Below are positions 55,362 to 64,000 of a stretch of 64,000 nucleotides of DNA, in pieces; within the stretch, counting starts at the first letter, position 1, and each line of letters begins with the position of its first letter. Where the stretch lies: assembly GCA_020635855.1 (NCBI GenBank), contig JACJYZ010000004.1, forward strand, positions 744,001 through 808,000, read 5' to 3'. Under the pieces are notes generated by a model. It saw only the letters and a program-made list of their open reading frames with translations. It did no database searches and was not told where the DNA came from. This stretch comes from Flavobacteriales bacterium. Lineage in GTDB: Bacteria > Bacteroidota > Bacteroidia > JACJYZ01. A program made the position numbers and the translations under genes.

Positions 55362-56036
55362 TTATGAAAAGGTGTCGGCGATTGCCTCAGCCCATACCAG
55401 GTCGGCGGGGAGCGTGATTTTGAGGTTATCGGGGTCGCCTTCGGAGAGGTGGATGGAATGCCCTGCGGCTTCAAACACGGTGGCGTCGTCGGTGAAGGAA
55501 GCATCGTCCATCTGCGCGAAAGCTTCCTTCAGTTTGGCGGCATCGAACACCTGTGGGGTTTGCACCGTTACGAATGATGAACGATCCACCGCTTTGCTGG
55601 ATGCTCCGTTGATTTGCCTCAGGCTTTCACGTACGCCACAAGCCGGTATGGCATTGCCGTGTTGTGCTGCTTCATGGAACAAGCGTTGAACGAAGGTGCT
55701 TTTTACAAACGGCCTGACACCATCATGGATGGCGATAAAACCTTTGGCGGAAATTGTGGCCAGTCCGTTTCTTACGGACTCGGTGCGTGTATTTCCGCCC
55801 TTAACCACCTGATGCTGGATGGTACAGGCATGTTCCCGGCACAATTGAAGCCAGGTGTTATGTTGGTCTTCGGGTAGTACAACGGTGAACGCTGCCTCCG
55901 GGCATGCTGTGTGCAGGTTCTGCAGGGTATGAATGAGGATAGGCTTTCCCTGCAGGTCAAGAAATTGCTTGGGGCGATTTGCGCCCATCCGTGTGCCTTG
56001 ACCTCCGGCAACGATCAGGATGGATTTATCCCCCAT
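55362..56036 (-). CDS. ispD: 2-C-methyl-D-erythritol 4-phosphate cytidylyltransferase
   Basis: A 224-residue enzyme of the MEP isoprenoid pathway. The nucleotide loop is VAGGQGTRMGANRPKQF (residues 9-25), and the typical HDGVRPFV, VQTPQVF and TDDATVFEAAG motifs follow. It transfers CMP to MEP. queA lies 12 bases upstream on the same strand, so the two are co-transcribed. Confidence 0.96.
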   Translation of the reverse strand: MGDKSILIVAGGQGTRMGANRPKQFLDLQGKPILIHTLQNLHTACPEAAFTVVLPEDQHNTWLQLCREHACTIQHQVVKGGNTRTESVRNGLATISAKGFIAIHDGVRPFVKSTFVQRLFHEAAQHGNAIPACGVRESLRQINGASSKAVDRSSFVTVQTPQVFDAAKLKEAFAQMDDASFTDDATVFEAAGHSIHLSEGDPDNLKITLPADLVWAEAIADTFS

Positions 56037-56048
56037 GGGGTTCAGTTG

Positions 56049-57098
56049 TTACAGGATCAGCATGGCATCACCATAGGAGAAGAATTTATACTTATCCTTA
56101 ATGGCTACTTTGTAGGCTTCCATCAGCAGGTCGTATCCGGCAAAAGCTGATACCATCATCAGCAGGGTGGATTCGGGCATGTGGAAGTTGGTGACCATCG
56201 AATTGGCGATGCTGAAATCATAAGGAGGGAAAATGAACTTGTTGGTCCATCCCTGGTAGGGCTTCAGTTCTCCGGATGTGGAAACGGAAGTTTCAATGGC
56301 GCGCATGGAGGTGGTGCCGATGGCACATACCTTCTTTTTGTTCTTTTTCGCATCGTTCACCAGCTTGCAGCAGGCTTCCGGAATGATCACTTCTTCGGAA
56401 TCCATCTTATGCTTGGTCAGGTCTTCCACTTCTACCGGGCGGAAGCTTCCCAATCCCACGTGGAGGGTAAGTTCTGCAAAGCTGACGCCTTTCAGTTCCA
56501 GGCGTTTCAGGAGTTCACGGCTGAAGTGCAGTCCGGCTGTGGGGGCTGCCACTGCGCCTTCGTTCTTAGCATAAACGGTTTGGTAGCGCTCTTTGTCAGC
56601 AGTTTCCACCTTGCGCTTGATGTATTTCGGAAGTGGTGTCTCACCCAGTGACAGGATGGCGTCTTTGAACTCCTCGTAAGATCCGTCGAACAGGAAGCGC
56701 AGCGTGCGGCCGCGTGAAGTTGTATTGTCAATCACTTCAGCTACGAGCAGGTCGTTGTCGCCGAAATAAAGTTTGTTCCCGATACGGATTTTACGTGCCG
56801 GATCTACCAGAACATCCCACAACCTGCTTTCACGGTTCAGCTCACGCAGCAGGAATACCTCGATTTTGGCCCCGGTTTTTTCCTTGTTTCCGAAGAGCCT
56901 TGCCGGGAACACTTTTGTGTTGTTCAGGATCATCACATCCTGGTCTTCAAAGTAATCGATGATTTCTTTGAATTTGTGATGTGAGATGTTACCTGTAGCC
57001 CGGTCCAGTACCATCAACTTGGATTCATCTCTGCTTTTGGCCGGATGCAATGCAACCTGCTCAGGCGGCAATTTGAACTTGAACTGAGATAGTTTCAT
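56049..57098 (-). CDS. queA: tRNA preQ1(34) S-adenosylmethionine ribosyltransferase-isomerase
   Basis: A 349-residue enzyme of queuosine synthesis. Signatures are LPPEQVALHPAKSRDESKLM, LNNTKVFPARLFG, YQTVYAKNEGAVAAPTAGLH and MVTNFHMPESTLLMMVSAF. It uses SAM as a ribosyl donor on the preQ1 base of tRNA. A -7 box at 57232 gives it its own promoter after truB. Confidence 0.96.
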   Translation of the reverse strand: MKLSQFKFKLPPEQVALHPAKSRDESKLMVLDRATGNISHHKFKEIIDYFEDQDVMILNNTKVFPARLFGNKEKTGAKIEVFLLRELNRESRLWDVLVDPARKIRIGNKLYFGDNDLLVAEVIDNTTSRGRTLRFLFDGSYEEFKDAILSLGETPLPKYIKRKVETADKERYQTVYAKNEGAVAAPTAGLHFSRELLKRLELKGVSFAELTLHVGLGSFRPVEVEDLTKHKMDSEEVIIPEACCKLVNDAKKNKKKVCAIGTTSMRAIETSVSTSGELKPYQGWTNKFIFPPYDFSIANSMVTNFHMPESTLLMMVSAFAGYDLLMEAYKVAIKDKYKFFSYGDAMLIL

Positions 57099-57231
57099 GT
57101 AAACTTGCGTTGTTTGCGGTCTTCAGCGGTATCCGAAAAGAACAACCCACCGACCGGGTCGGAATACTGGGCCATTGATTCGGGATTCCTTTGAACGTGT
57201 GATGAACGGAAACCTGAAAATTCAGGGGGTG

Positions 57232-57239
57232 CAAATATA
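57232..57239 (-). promoter_or_regulatory. -7 promoter box for queA-ispD
   Basis: The minus strand reads TATATTTG (TAnnTTTG), 133 bases from the queA start. Confidence 0.5.
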
Positions 57240-57270
57240 TTAAAAAATAGACCGATTCCTTTATTTCCGC

Positions 57271-57954
57271 TTATTTTTTCAGATCGGGTGAATTTTGACG
57301 GATCCATTCTTCGGGTGTAAGGCTGTCTTTCAGGTGAAAGTCGCCGATGCGGGTTCGTGTGAGTGCCTCAAGGTAGGCTCCGCACCCGAGGCGTTCTCCC
57401 AGGTCCCTTGCCAGGGAACGTATGTAGGTGCCCTTGCTGCATACCACGCGGAAATGCACCCAGGTGTTCTCGATTTTACTGACTTCGAACGCGCGGATGT
57501 CTACCCACCTGGGTTCTAATTTGACTTCCTTTCCCTTTCTTGCCAGATTATAGGCCCTTTTTCCATCCACTTTCTTGGCTGAGAATATCGGAGGAATCTG
57601 GGCATATCCCCCCACAAAGGATTGCGCCGCACGTTGGATGTCTTCCGGCTTGATGTGGTCGGTTTCTGATGTTTTGCTGATTTCCGTTTCCTTGTCGCAG
57701 GATGGGCGTTCGGCTCCCAGGCACACAATGCCGGTATATTCCTTTTCTGCATCCTGGATGGAGGGGATCAACTTGGTTTTTTTGCCGGTGCACAGGATCA
57801 GCAATCCTTCTGCCAACGGGTCAAGCGTACCGGCGTGACCTACCTTGGAGCCCAGATACCGGCGCATTTTTCGGATTACATCAAAGGACGTCCATTCCAA
57901 TGGTTTATTGATCAGGAGAATTTCTCCTTCGCCTTGTTCAGGGGCCTGTTGCAT
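57271..57954 (-). CDS. truB: tRNA pseudouridine(55) synthase
   Basis: A 227-residue enzyme that makes pseudouridine 55 in the T-loop of tRNAs. The catalytic aspartate is in HAGTLDPLAEGLL (near residue 47), and the LINKPLEWTSFDVI start and GTYIRSLARDLG motif agree. ATG 57954 is chosen; a TTG four codons earlier overlaps the uppP stop. Confidence 0.95.
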   Translation of the reverse strand: MQQAPEQGEGEILLINKPLEWTSFDVIRKMRRYLGSKVGHAGTLDPLAEGLLILCTGKKTKLIPSIQDAEKEYTGIVCLGAERPSCDKETEISKTSETDHIKPEDIQRAAQSFVGGYAQIPPIFSAKKVDGKRAYNLARKGKEVKLEPRWVDIRAFEVSKIENTWVHFRVVCSKGTYIRSLARDLGERLGCGAYLEALTRTRIGDFHLKDSLTPEEWIRQNSPDLKK

Positions 57955-57958
57955 GGGA

Positions 57959-58735
57959 TCAACCAAAGATCATTGAGAGCGTGCCGACAACGAAGCAGTA
58001 CACGGCAAACCATGTGAGTTTGCCGTGCCTGACTATGCCCAGCATCCACTTGCAAGCAAGAAGGCCGGACACGAATGCGGCGATGAATCCCACCACAAGC
58101 GGCGTGACGGACGCCTGATGGGAAAATTCTCCGTCAGCCATGCTTTTCAGGTTCGCACCGATGATGGGTACCAGTACCATCAGAAAGGAAAAGCGGGCAG
58201 CGGTTTCTTTCTTCACACCCATCAGCAATGCGGTGCCGATTGTGGCTCCGGAGCGGGATATACCGGGCATAACAGCGATGGCTTGTGAAACACCGATGAC
58301 GAATGCCCGTAGCGGGTTGATCTCTTTTGTGGAACTGCCGATATACCTGGTCATGAGCAGAAGCACCCCGGTGATCAGGAGCATGCCGCCTACCAACGGT
58401 ACGTTGCCGATGGCGAGTTTTTCCAGTTCGTCTTTATATAACAGGCCGATCACACCAACCGGTACCATGGAGATGCCCAGGTTCACGATGTAGGCTGTTT
58501 CGGGGTTCCACTTGAATGCGAGTCCCTGCTTCAGCAGGTGGAGAATATCTTTTCTGAAAAACACGATGGTGCTGAGTACGGTGGCTCCGTGCACAACGAT
58601 GGTGAAAGTGAGGTCTTCCGTATAGGGAACATTCAGCAGGGCTTTGCCGATCTCAATGTGACCGCTGCTGCTGATGGGAAGGAATTCCGTGAGCCCTTGA
58701 AGAAGCCCGAGGATCAGGGCCTGCAATACCGACAT
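57959..58735 (-). CDS. uppP: Undecaprenyl-diphosphatase
   Basis: A 258-residue membrane phosphatase with about eight helices that recycles the cell-wall lipid carrier. Motifs are LTEFLPISSSGH (with the catalytic residues) and MPGISRSGATIG. In the operon DUF3098-uppP-truB. Confidence 0.96.
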   Translation of the reverse strand: MSVLQALILGLLQGLTEFLPISSSGHIEIGKALLNVPYTEDLTFTIVVHGATVLSTIVFFRKDILHLLKQGLAFKWNPETAYIVNLGISMVPVGVIGLLYKDELEKLAIGNVPLVGGMLLITGVLLLMTRYIGSSTKEINPLRAFVIGVSQAIAVMPGISRSGATIGTALLMGVKKETAARFSFLMVLVPIIGANLKSMADGEFSHQASVTPLVVGFIAAFVSGLLACKWMLGIVRHGKLTWFAVYCFVVGTLSMIFG

Positions 58736-58736
58736 T

Positions 58737-58979
58737 TCAGGCGTTTGATTTTTTCATGATGGCAAACAAACCCACAACATAACCGGCAATCACCATCAGG
58801 GGCGCGATGGTGATACGGGTGGTGCTGAAAATGGCATCACTGAATACGGCCGGGTCATCAGAACCTCCACCGGCCATCAGGATGAACCCAATGCCCACCA
58901 GTGCAATGGCTACGAGCAACAAACGGTAGTTGTCCCGTGTGAATGCGAATTGATTGTGTTCTTTGTGTTCCATGCTCAT
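58737..58979 (-). CDS. DUF3098 small membrane protein
   Basis: An 80-residue protein with two hydrophobic helices (about 20-38 and 55-75) and the family pattern FAFTRDNYRLLLVAIALVG, then FSTTRITIAPLMVIAGYVVG. It almost always accompanies ftsX and uppP in Bacteroidota. Role unknown. ATG 58979 is chosen, or ATG 58973 two codons later; a -7 box lies just upstream. Confidence 0.85.
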   Translation of the reverse strand: MSMEHKEHNQFAFTRDNYRLLLVAIALVGIGFILMAGGGSDDPAVFSDAIFSTTRITIAPLMVIAGYVVGLFAIMKKSNA

Positions 58980-58992
58980 TAGATTCGGCATA

Positions 58993-59000
58993 CAAACATA
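58993..59000 (-). promoter_or_regulatory. -7 promoter box for DUF3098-uppP-truB
   Basis: The minus strand reads TATGTTTG (TAnnTTTG), 13 bases from the DUF3098 start. Confidence 0.55.
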
Positions 59001-59045
59001 GCAAATCGGCGGCTATTTGCCTGTTAATTGTTGTTAAGCCGGATA

Positions 59046-59918
59046 TTAATAGAGATCATCGGCCTTCAGTCGCAGAAATTTCCGCACCGCCAGGAATGTA
59101 GAAATGCCTGCGATGGAAATACCTGTCAGGATCACCCCTCCGAACAAGGGGATGAGAAAGTCTGGTTCTTCCAATCGGAATATTTCGGGGTAGTTGAAAC
59201 TTGCATAGTACATCGCGGCGAACAGGAGTGACAAGGCGATCAGGGAAGAAACAATGCCCTGGATAATGCCTGTCATCACGAAAGGTCTTCGTATGAAACC
59301 CTGGGTGGCTCCTACCAGCTGCATGCTTCGGATAAGAAACCTACGGGAGTAGATGGCCAACCGGATGGTGTTGTTGATGAGGGCCACCGCCACCAGCAAT
59401 AACAATCCGGAGAATGCAAGCATGATGACGCTGATCTTGCGGATGTTGCTATTGACGATATCAATCAGGTCTTTGTTGATCACCAGTTCGTCGATCAGGT
59501 TGCTTTTTTCCACTTGTCCGGTGATCCACCGGAGACTGTCGTTGTTGGCATAGTTGGCATGAAGGAACACGTCTATGGAAGGCAGCAAAGGGTTGCGTCC
59601 TATAAAGGATACGAAGTCTTCCCCCAATTCTTTTTCCATTTGTTCCGCCGCTTCTTCCTTGCTTACATATTGGGTATGCCGGATGAAGGATTTCGCCTCG
59701 AGGTTTTTCTGGAACTGGAGAATGTCAACTTCTTTGGTGTTTTCCTTGAAGAACACAGTGAAGCCGATGTTTTCCTTCACATGGTCGGAGATCTGGCGGG
59801 CTTGAAGAATAATGATGCCCAACAATCCCAGTACAAATAACACCAGCGCCATGGAAATGACGGTGGATACATAGGAGGTTTGCAGTTTACTCCTGCCGCT
59901 TCGCTTTTCTTTACTCAT
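59046..59918 (-). CDS. ftsX: Cell division permease FtsX
   Basis: A 290-residue ABC-type permease: helix 1 (about 20-40), an extracytoplasmic domain (about 45-160) and three C-terminal helices (about 167-190, 218-242, 262-285). RFLIRSMQLVGATQGFIRRPF is typical of FtsX. With FtsE it activates murein hydrolases at division; ftsE is not adjacent here. The downstream DUF3098 gene is usual for the phylum. Confidence 0.93.
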   Translation of the reverse strand: MSKEKRSGRSKLQTSYVSTVISMALVLFVLGLLGIIILQARQISDHVKENIGFTVFFKENTKEVDILQFQKNLEAKSFIRHTQYVSKEEAAEQMEKELGEDFVSFIGRNPLLPSIDVFLHANYANNDSLRWITGQVEKSNLIDELVINKDLIDIVNSNIRKISVIMLAFSGLLLLVAVALINNTIRLAIYSRRFLIRSMQLVGATQGFIRRPFVMTGIIQGIVSSLIALSLLFAAMYYASFNYPEIFRLEEPDFLIPLFGGVILTGISIAGISTFLAVRKFLRLKADDLY

Positions 59919-59936
59919 CCGGATCGGCCTGGTTGT

Positions 59937-60950
59937 TTAGTTAGATTCCAGGATTTGCAGGAGTTCATCCAGTTTGGGTGTGAGGATGATCTCGGTTCTG
60001 CGGTTTTTCTGACGGGCTTCTTTGCTGTCGGAAGGATCGATGGGGAGGTACTCACCCCTTCCGGCAGCCGTGAGCCTCTTGGGATCAAGCCCCTTGTTTT
60101 CGGTCAGGATTCTTACGATGGCTGTGGCTCGCAGTACACTCAGGTCCCAGTTGTCTTTGATTTGTCCGGAGCCTTTGTAGGGAACATTGTCAGTATGCCC
60201 TTCCACCAACACATTGATGTCCTGATTATCGGCCAGCACTCCGGCCAGTTTTTTCAGGGCTTCCTTACCCTTTGTATCTACCTGGTAACTGCCTGAAGCG
60301 AACAGCAGGTTTTCTTCAAGGGAAACATACACTTTGCCATTCTTTTGTTCAATGGTCAGGCCCTTGTTCTCAAAACCAAGCAGCGCATCCGATACTTTTT
60401 TGCGAAGGTCTTCCACCGCTTTGTCCTTTTTCTCAAGAATTCCCTGTAATTCATTAATCTTCGCTTCCCGTTCACTAAGTTCCTGGCTGTTCCTTTCGAG
60501 GTCTTTTTGTTTGGCCTGCAATTCCCTTTCGAGCAGTTTCAGGGCATCTTCCTGTTTCTGAAGGTTGCTTTGTGTTTTCTGCAATTCCGTCATCAACTTT
60601 TCAGTTTCGGTGCGGCTGCCGGCCAGCATTTCCTTGTTGTTTTTCAGCAGCAACTCATAGGTCTCATTCAGCTTGTCATAGTTTTGTGTCATCTGCCGCA
60701 ACGATTTTCCCAGCACCGCCGTGTCACCAACCAGGCCCTCGTGGCGCTTTTTGAAATCGGTGAGTTCGGCTCCCAACTCCGTCATTTTAACCGTGAGGTC
60801 CTCGTTCTGGCTTTTCAGCAAGGCATTGTCTGCTTCACAACGGTCCTGTTTGGCTTTGATCTCTTCGAACTTTCTTGCGGGAACACAAGCAGAAAGCAAT
60901 GCAAAACCTGCAAGAGTGAATCGGTATATGTGGCGAAGTTGGATGTTCAT
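59937..60950 (-). CDS. OmpA-family lipoprotein with coiled coil
   Basis: A 337-residue protein starting MNIQLRHIYRF, with lipobox LLSAC (Cys 20). A long coiled coil (about 30-195, rich in Glu, Lys, Leu) leads to a C-terminal OmpA peptidoglycan-binding domain (about 215-330: GHTDNVPYKGSGQI, LTAAGRGEYLPI, NRRTEIILTP). It should anchor the outer membrane to the wall. A truncated tandem duplicate lies upstream. Confidence 0.88.
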   Translation of the reverse strand: MNIQLRHIYRFTLAGFALLSACVPARKFEEIKAKQDRCEADNALLKSQNEDLTVKMTELGAELTDFKKRHEGLVGDTAVLGKSLRQMTQNYDKLNETYELLLKNNKEMLAGSRTETEKLMTELQKTQSNLQKQEDALKLLERELQAKQKDLERNSQELSEREAKINELQGILEKKDKAVEDLRKKVSDALLGFENKGLTIEQKNGKVYVSLEENLLFASGSYQVDTKGKEALKKLAGVLADNQDINVLVEGHTDNVPYKGSGQIKDNWDLSVLRATAIVRILTENKGLDPKRLTAAGRGEYLPIDPSDSKEARQKNRRTEIILTPKLDELLQILESN

Positions 60951-61018
60951 ATGTTGTAATTTAGGGAAGAACGGGTGTGTTTTCCGATCTGGTGTATGCA
61001 CGCAAATTTTGCATTTTT

Positions 61019-61528
61019 TTATGAATCTCCCGATTTGTTCACTATCGGGTGGGTAGGAGAGAAGCTGCTTTTCTCACCTTCTTTCGGTTTGACTTCCTTT
61101 TCACCTTCGAATAGGTTCAATGAGTCTTGTTGCTTCAGAAGGTTGTTTAATGTGTTCTGCAACTCTTCCCTGAGTTTATCGGCTTCGGTGCGGCTGCCAG
61201 CCAGCATTTCCTTGTTGTTTTTCAACAGCAATTCATAGGTTTCATTCAGCGCGTCATAATTGGATTTCATCAGCCTGAGTGATTTTCCCAAAACAGCGGT
61301 GTCTGTGACAAGCCCCTCATAACGTTTCGTCAAGTTGGACAAAACCTGATTGAGTTCGGTGATCCTTGCGATAAGCTCTTCGTTGTGATTTTTGAGCATT
61401 GTGAAGCCTACTTCACACTGTTCCTGTTGGGTTTTGACTTCTTCAAATTTTCTGGCTGGTACGCAAGCGGCGCATAGGGCAAGTCCGGACAGGGCAGAAA
61501 TATAAAGTGTTCGGGGTTGAGCGGTCAT
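61019..61528 (-). CDS. Truncated tandem duplicate of the OmpA-family lipoprotein
   Basis: A 169-residue protein resembling the N-terminal half of the adjacent gene: lipobox CAAC, ARKFEEV, VTDTAVLGKSLR and LNETYELLLKNNKEMLAGSR. It ends before the OmpA domain with an unrelated polar tail (KPKEGEKSSF). The upstream bases before the two ATGs are also alike. The frame is intact, so it is probably expressed as a coiled-coil lipoprotein lacking peptidoglycan binding. Confidence 0.8.
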   Translation of the reverse strand: MTAQPRTLYISALSGLALCAACVPARKFEEVKTQQEQCEVGFTMLKNHNEELIARITELNQVLSNLTKRYEGLVTDTAVLGKSLRLMKSNYDALNETYELLLKNNKEMLAGSRTEADKLREELQNTLNNLLKQQDSLNLFEGEKEVKPKEGEKSSFSPTHPIVNKSGDS

Positions 61529-61676
61529 GTGTTGCAATTTAGGGAAGAATGGGTGAATTCCCTGGTCTGGTGTATGCACGCAAATTTGCATTTTTTTTGG
61601 GAATTACGAGGCGCGGGTAGCGGATGACCGCCCGGATCATGGAAACAAGATGTGGTGTTTTTCGTTTACACTCAGG

Positions 61677-61685
61677 AAAAGGAGG
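61677..61685 (+). promoter_or_regulatory. Strong Shine-Dalgarno site
   Basis: AAAAGGAGG ends five bases before ATG 61691. Such a clear site is unusual in this window and decides the start of the next gene. Confidence 0.7.
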
Positions 61686-61690
61686 TTGCT

Positions 61691-62413
61691 ATGAAGGTTC
61701 TGCCACCCAACTGGATCACGGAAAAATGGATTGACTTCGAATACAAGAAATACATCCTGCTGTCATACTTGCAGGAAGTCAGCGCGAATTTCGATGTCAA
61801 CAAACTCTATCCGTTTCTTTCCCACCTCATGGAGCACCATAAGAATTTGCTCAGGTTAAGGGAAGGGCGCCAACAATTGGAGGATTCATTTCCAAAAGAA
61901 CTAAAAGGCATATCCGTTGAACATATGCGGCTGATGTATGACCAGATCGCCGCAGACGATGATCTGTTAAAAGAGATCCGTGAGATCATCTCATATTCAA
62001 TTCCTCAGTTTGAATACTATCTGGAAGAGGGCAAGAAGATTTACGATTTCCTCGAATCACACATGCAGATTTCTCCGGTGGGTGTGGTGCCGCTTTATCC
62101 GGAAGAAGGCTATCTCATATTGGATGATGTGGGACAGAAGCGCAAGCAGGTGTATGAGTACCGGCTTACCATCATCGAACAACCCGATGGAAAGTTCCGT
62201 GCTGTACAAACGCGGTATATTGCCGGTTACGATCACTCCCTTACCCATTCGTTCACTTCCATCAAACAAGATCTGATCAAGGTCCGAACGGAAATGCCTA
62301 ATCCTGCAACCTATGCGGTTGAATCGGAATTCCCGGTTCCCGTGCGGGAGACGTTTTTACCCATGGCGAAACGCTTGCTGGTTCGCTACATATACATGAA
62401 GAAGGACGTTTAA
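61691..62413 (+). CDS. Conserved hypothetical protein
   Basis: A 240-residue soluble protein with no signal peptide or membrane helix. The N-terminal half is helical (ITEKWIDFEYKKYILLSYLQ; HLMEHHKNLLRLREGRQQLE) and the C-terminal half beta-rich (YRLTIIEQPDGKFRAVQTRY). I do not recognise the family. The strong ribosome-binding site supports expression and the ATG at 61691. Confidence 0.7.
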   Translation: MKVLPPNWITEKWIDFEYKKYILLSYLQEVSANFDVNKLYPFLSHLMEHHKNLLRLREGRQQLEDSFPKELKGISVEHMRLMYDQIAADDDLLKEIREIISYSIPQFEYYLEEGKKIYDFLESHMQISPVGVVPLYPEEGYLILDDVGQKRKQVYEYRLTIIEQPDGKFRAVQTRYIAGYDHSLTHSFTSIKQDLIKVRTEMPNPATYAVESEFPVPVRETFLPMAKRLLVRYIYMKKDV

Positions 62414-62445
62414 ACGCCGCAGGATGGTAAATTAAATTCAAATGG

Positions 62446-62453
62446 TACATTTG
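62446..62453 (+). promoter_or_regulatory. -7 promoter box for the carbamoyltransferase
   Basis: TACATTTG (TAnnTTTG) ends 25 bases before ATG 62479. Confidence 0.6.
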
Positions 62454-62478
62454 CAGCTTCACGGACTTAAAATGTACG

Positions 62479-64000
62479 ATGAAAATTCTTGGCATTTCGG
62501 CCTTTTACCATGATTCAGCTGCAGCCCTTGTGAAGGATGGTGATATCATTTTTGCTGCACAAGAAGAACGTTTTACCCGGAAGAAACATGACCCCTCCTT
62601 TCCCCGGCATGCAGCCGCTGCATGCCTTGATTATGCGGGGATTGATATCAATGATCTCGATGCGGTCGTTTTTTATGACAAACCGCTGCTGAAGTTTGAG
62701 CGACTCCTCGAAACGTATGCTTCTTTCGCCCCAAGAGGACTGGCATCTTTTGCCAAATCCATGCCCGTGTGGCTGAAGGAAAAAATGTTCCTGAAAAAAC
62801 TGATCCGTGATGAGTTGAAGGAAATGGGCGCCGACGGTAAGGTCAAATTGCTTTTCCCGGAACACCATCTGTCGCATGCGGCTTCCGCCTACTATCCTTC
62901 CCGGTTCGACGATGCAGCCATCCTTACCGTTGATGGCGTGGGTGAATGGGCAACGGCTTCGCTGTGTCATGGCCGTGGAAAAGAGATTACCTTGTTGCGT
63001 GAACTTTCATTTCCTCACTCCGTCGGACTTCTGTATTCAGCGTTCACATACTTTCTCGGATTCAAGGTGAACTCGGGTGAATATAAATTGATGGGGCTCG
63101 CGCCGTATGGCATCCCCGGAGATCCTGAAACGGAAAAATTCAAGGCACTCATCACTGAACACCTCGTGAAAGTTTATGAGGATGGTTCGGTGTGGCTCGA
63201 CCAGGCATATTTCAACTATGCCACCGGACTCCGAATGGTGGTGGATGGCAAATGGGAGGCATTGTTCGGATTTCCGCGCAGGGCATCCGAATCAGAATTG
63301 AAACAGGAACACTGCAACCTCGCCCTGGCCATTCAACAGGTAACCGAAGACATCGTGCTTAAAATGGCAGCACATGCCAGACAGGTAACCGGAAGCAAGA
63401 ACATTTGCCTGGCCGGTGGCGTGGCATTGAATTGCGTGGCCAACGGGAAGCTGGTCAAGTCGGGTATCTTCGAACACGTATATATACAGCCGGCTGCCGG
63501 TGATGCGGGTGGTGCTTTGGGTGCCGCACTTGCGGCTCATCATATTTATTTTGGTAAGGAACGCATACCCGCAAACGGTTATGATCGCATGAAAGGGTCC
63601 TACCTCGGTCCGGCTTTCTCCGACCTGGACGTGGAAAAAATGTCGCGGAAATATGATGCAGTTTATGAGGCTTGTACATCAACCGATGAAGTTGCCCGAA
63701 AAACAGCGGCGTTGCTTGCCGATGGACATGCCATCGGATGGTTCCAGGGAAGAATGGAGTGGGGGCCACGTGCACTCGGTAACCGCAGCATCATCGGTGA
63801 TCCCCGCAATGAAGAGATGCAGATGAAGCTCAACCTCAAGATCAAATACAGGGAAAGCTTCAGGCCCTTTGCCCCCTCTGTGCTGGCTGAGGATGCTGCC
63901 GATTTCTTCGACCTGAATGAAGATTCACCCTACATGCTCATGGTGGGCGATGTGATAGAAAAAAGAAGAAAACCACTTCCTGCCAACTACCATGACCTTC
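62479..64000 (+). CDS. NodU/CmcH-family carbamoyltransferase, 3'-truncated by window
   Basis: The frame is open to the last base (507 codons present; the family runs to about 600). The N-terminal Kae1-like domain has LGISAFYHDSAAALVKDG, EERFTRKKHD and HHLSHAASAYYPS, and LTVDGVGEWATA binds nucleotide and metal. The C-terminal YrdC-like part begins at GRMEWGPRALGNRSI. Such enzymes O-carbamoylate sugars or natural products using carbamoyl phosphate. No biosynthetic cluster is visible before the edge. Confidence 0.92.
   Translation, partial: MKILGISAFYHDSAAALVKDGDIIFAAQEERFTRKKHDPSFPRHAAAACLDYAGIDINDLDAVVFYDKPLLKFERLLETYASFAPRGLASFAKSMPVWLKEKMFLKKLIRDELKEMGADGKVKLLFPEHHLSHAASAYYPSRFDDAAILTVDGVGEWATASLCHGRGKEITLLRELSFPHSVGLLYSAFTYFLGFKVNSGEYKLMGLAPYGIPGDPETEKFKALITEHLVKVYEDGSVWLDQAYFNYATGLRMVVDGKWEALFGFPRRASESELKQEHCNLALAIQQVTEDIVLKMAAHARQVTGSKNICLAGGVALNCVANGKLVKSGIFEHVYIQPAAGDAGGALGAALAAHHIYFGKERIPANGYDRMKGSYLGPAFSDLDVEKMSRKYDAVYEACTSTDEVARKTAALLADGHAIGWFQGRMEWGPRALGNRSIIGDPRNEEMQMKLNLKIKYRESFRPFAPSVLAEDAADFFDLNEDSPYMLMVGDVIEKRRKPLPANYHDL

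Overview
The window is chromosomal DNA of a member of the Bacteroidota. Four things point there. The first gene ends in a type IX secretion sorting tail. Promoters repeatedly show the Bacteroidota -7 box TAnnTTTG, while strong Shine-Dalgarno sites are nearly absent. The F-type ATPase operon has atpB-E-F-H-A-G without atpD and atpC. Neighbourhoods such as ftsX/DUF3098/uppP/truB/queA and radA/rfaE2/flippase/panD are typical of the phylum. The species cannot be named from the sequence alone.

Layout. 0-2 kb: end of a secreted T9SS protein, tRNA-Ala and a palindromic repeat cassette. 2-8.4 kb: bactofilin, AtpZ, a subunit-I-like membrane protein and the ATP synthase operon. 8.4-12.3 kb: one very large NtrY-like sensor kinase. 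12.3-22.8 kb: mostly minus-strand housekeeping genes (DUF3108 protein, leuS, radA, rfaE2, flippase-like protein, panD, comF). 22.8-29 kb: a response regulator/kinase pair followed by an outer-membrane receptor, a small lipoprotein and a front-end fatty-acid desaturase. 29-39.2 kb: a lipoprotein, a PIF1-like helicase, an FAD oxidoreductase, and an envelope cluster with a PorE-like OmpA protein, two beta-propeller proteins and a TonB-C-like protein.

39.2-41.6 kb is an accessory hot spot. It holds several copies of a repeat unit made of three short palindromes at fixed spacing plus a hairpin, ending at a tRNA or a tRNA-T-arm-like sequence. A HepT/MntA toxin-antitoxin pair sits inside one broken unit. 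Next to tRNA-Arg lies a four-helix-bundle (S23-type) gene with terminal inverted repeats. 41.5-46.5 kb: metG and ldcA are separated by an A+T-rich island carrying one AlbA_2/HATPase-type gene, bracketed by a 22-bp direct repeat. 46.5-51 kb: yraN, an rRNA pseudouridine synthase, a REP-associated transposase between inverted REP-like repeats and beside a duplicated 3' end of the polyprenyl synthase gene, then the synthase itself and rlmN. 51-64 kb: an amidohydrolase, a TPR/PAS/PP2C phosphatase, ispD, queA, truB, uppP, ftsX, an OmpA lipoprotein with a truncated tandem duplicate, a conserved hypothetical protein and the start of a carbamoyltransferase.

Most genes are core functions: energy, translation, isoprenoid and envelope synthesis. 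The unusual material is concentrated at 1.2-1.6, 39.2-45.6 and 47.9-49.0 kb, where several unrelated repeat families and small mobile-looking modules occupy gene ends.
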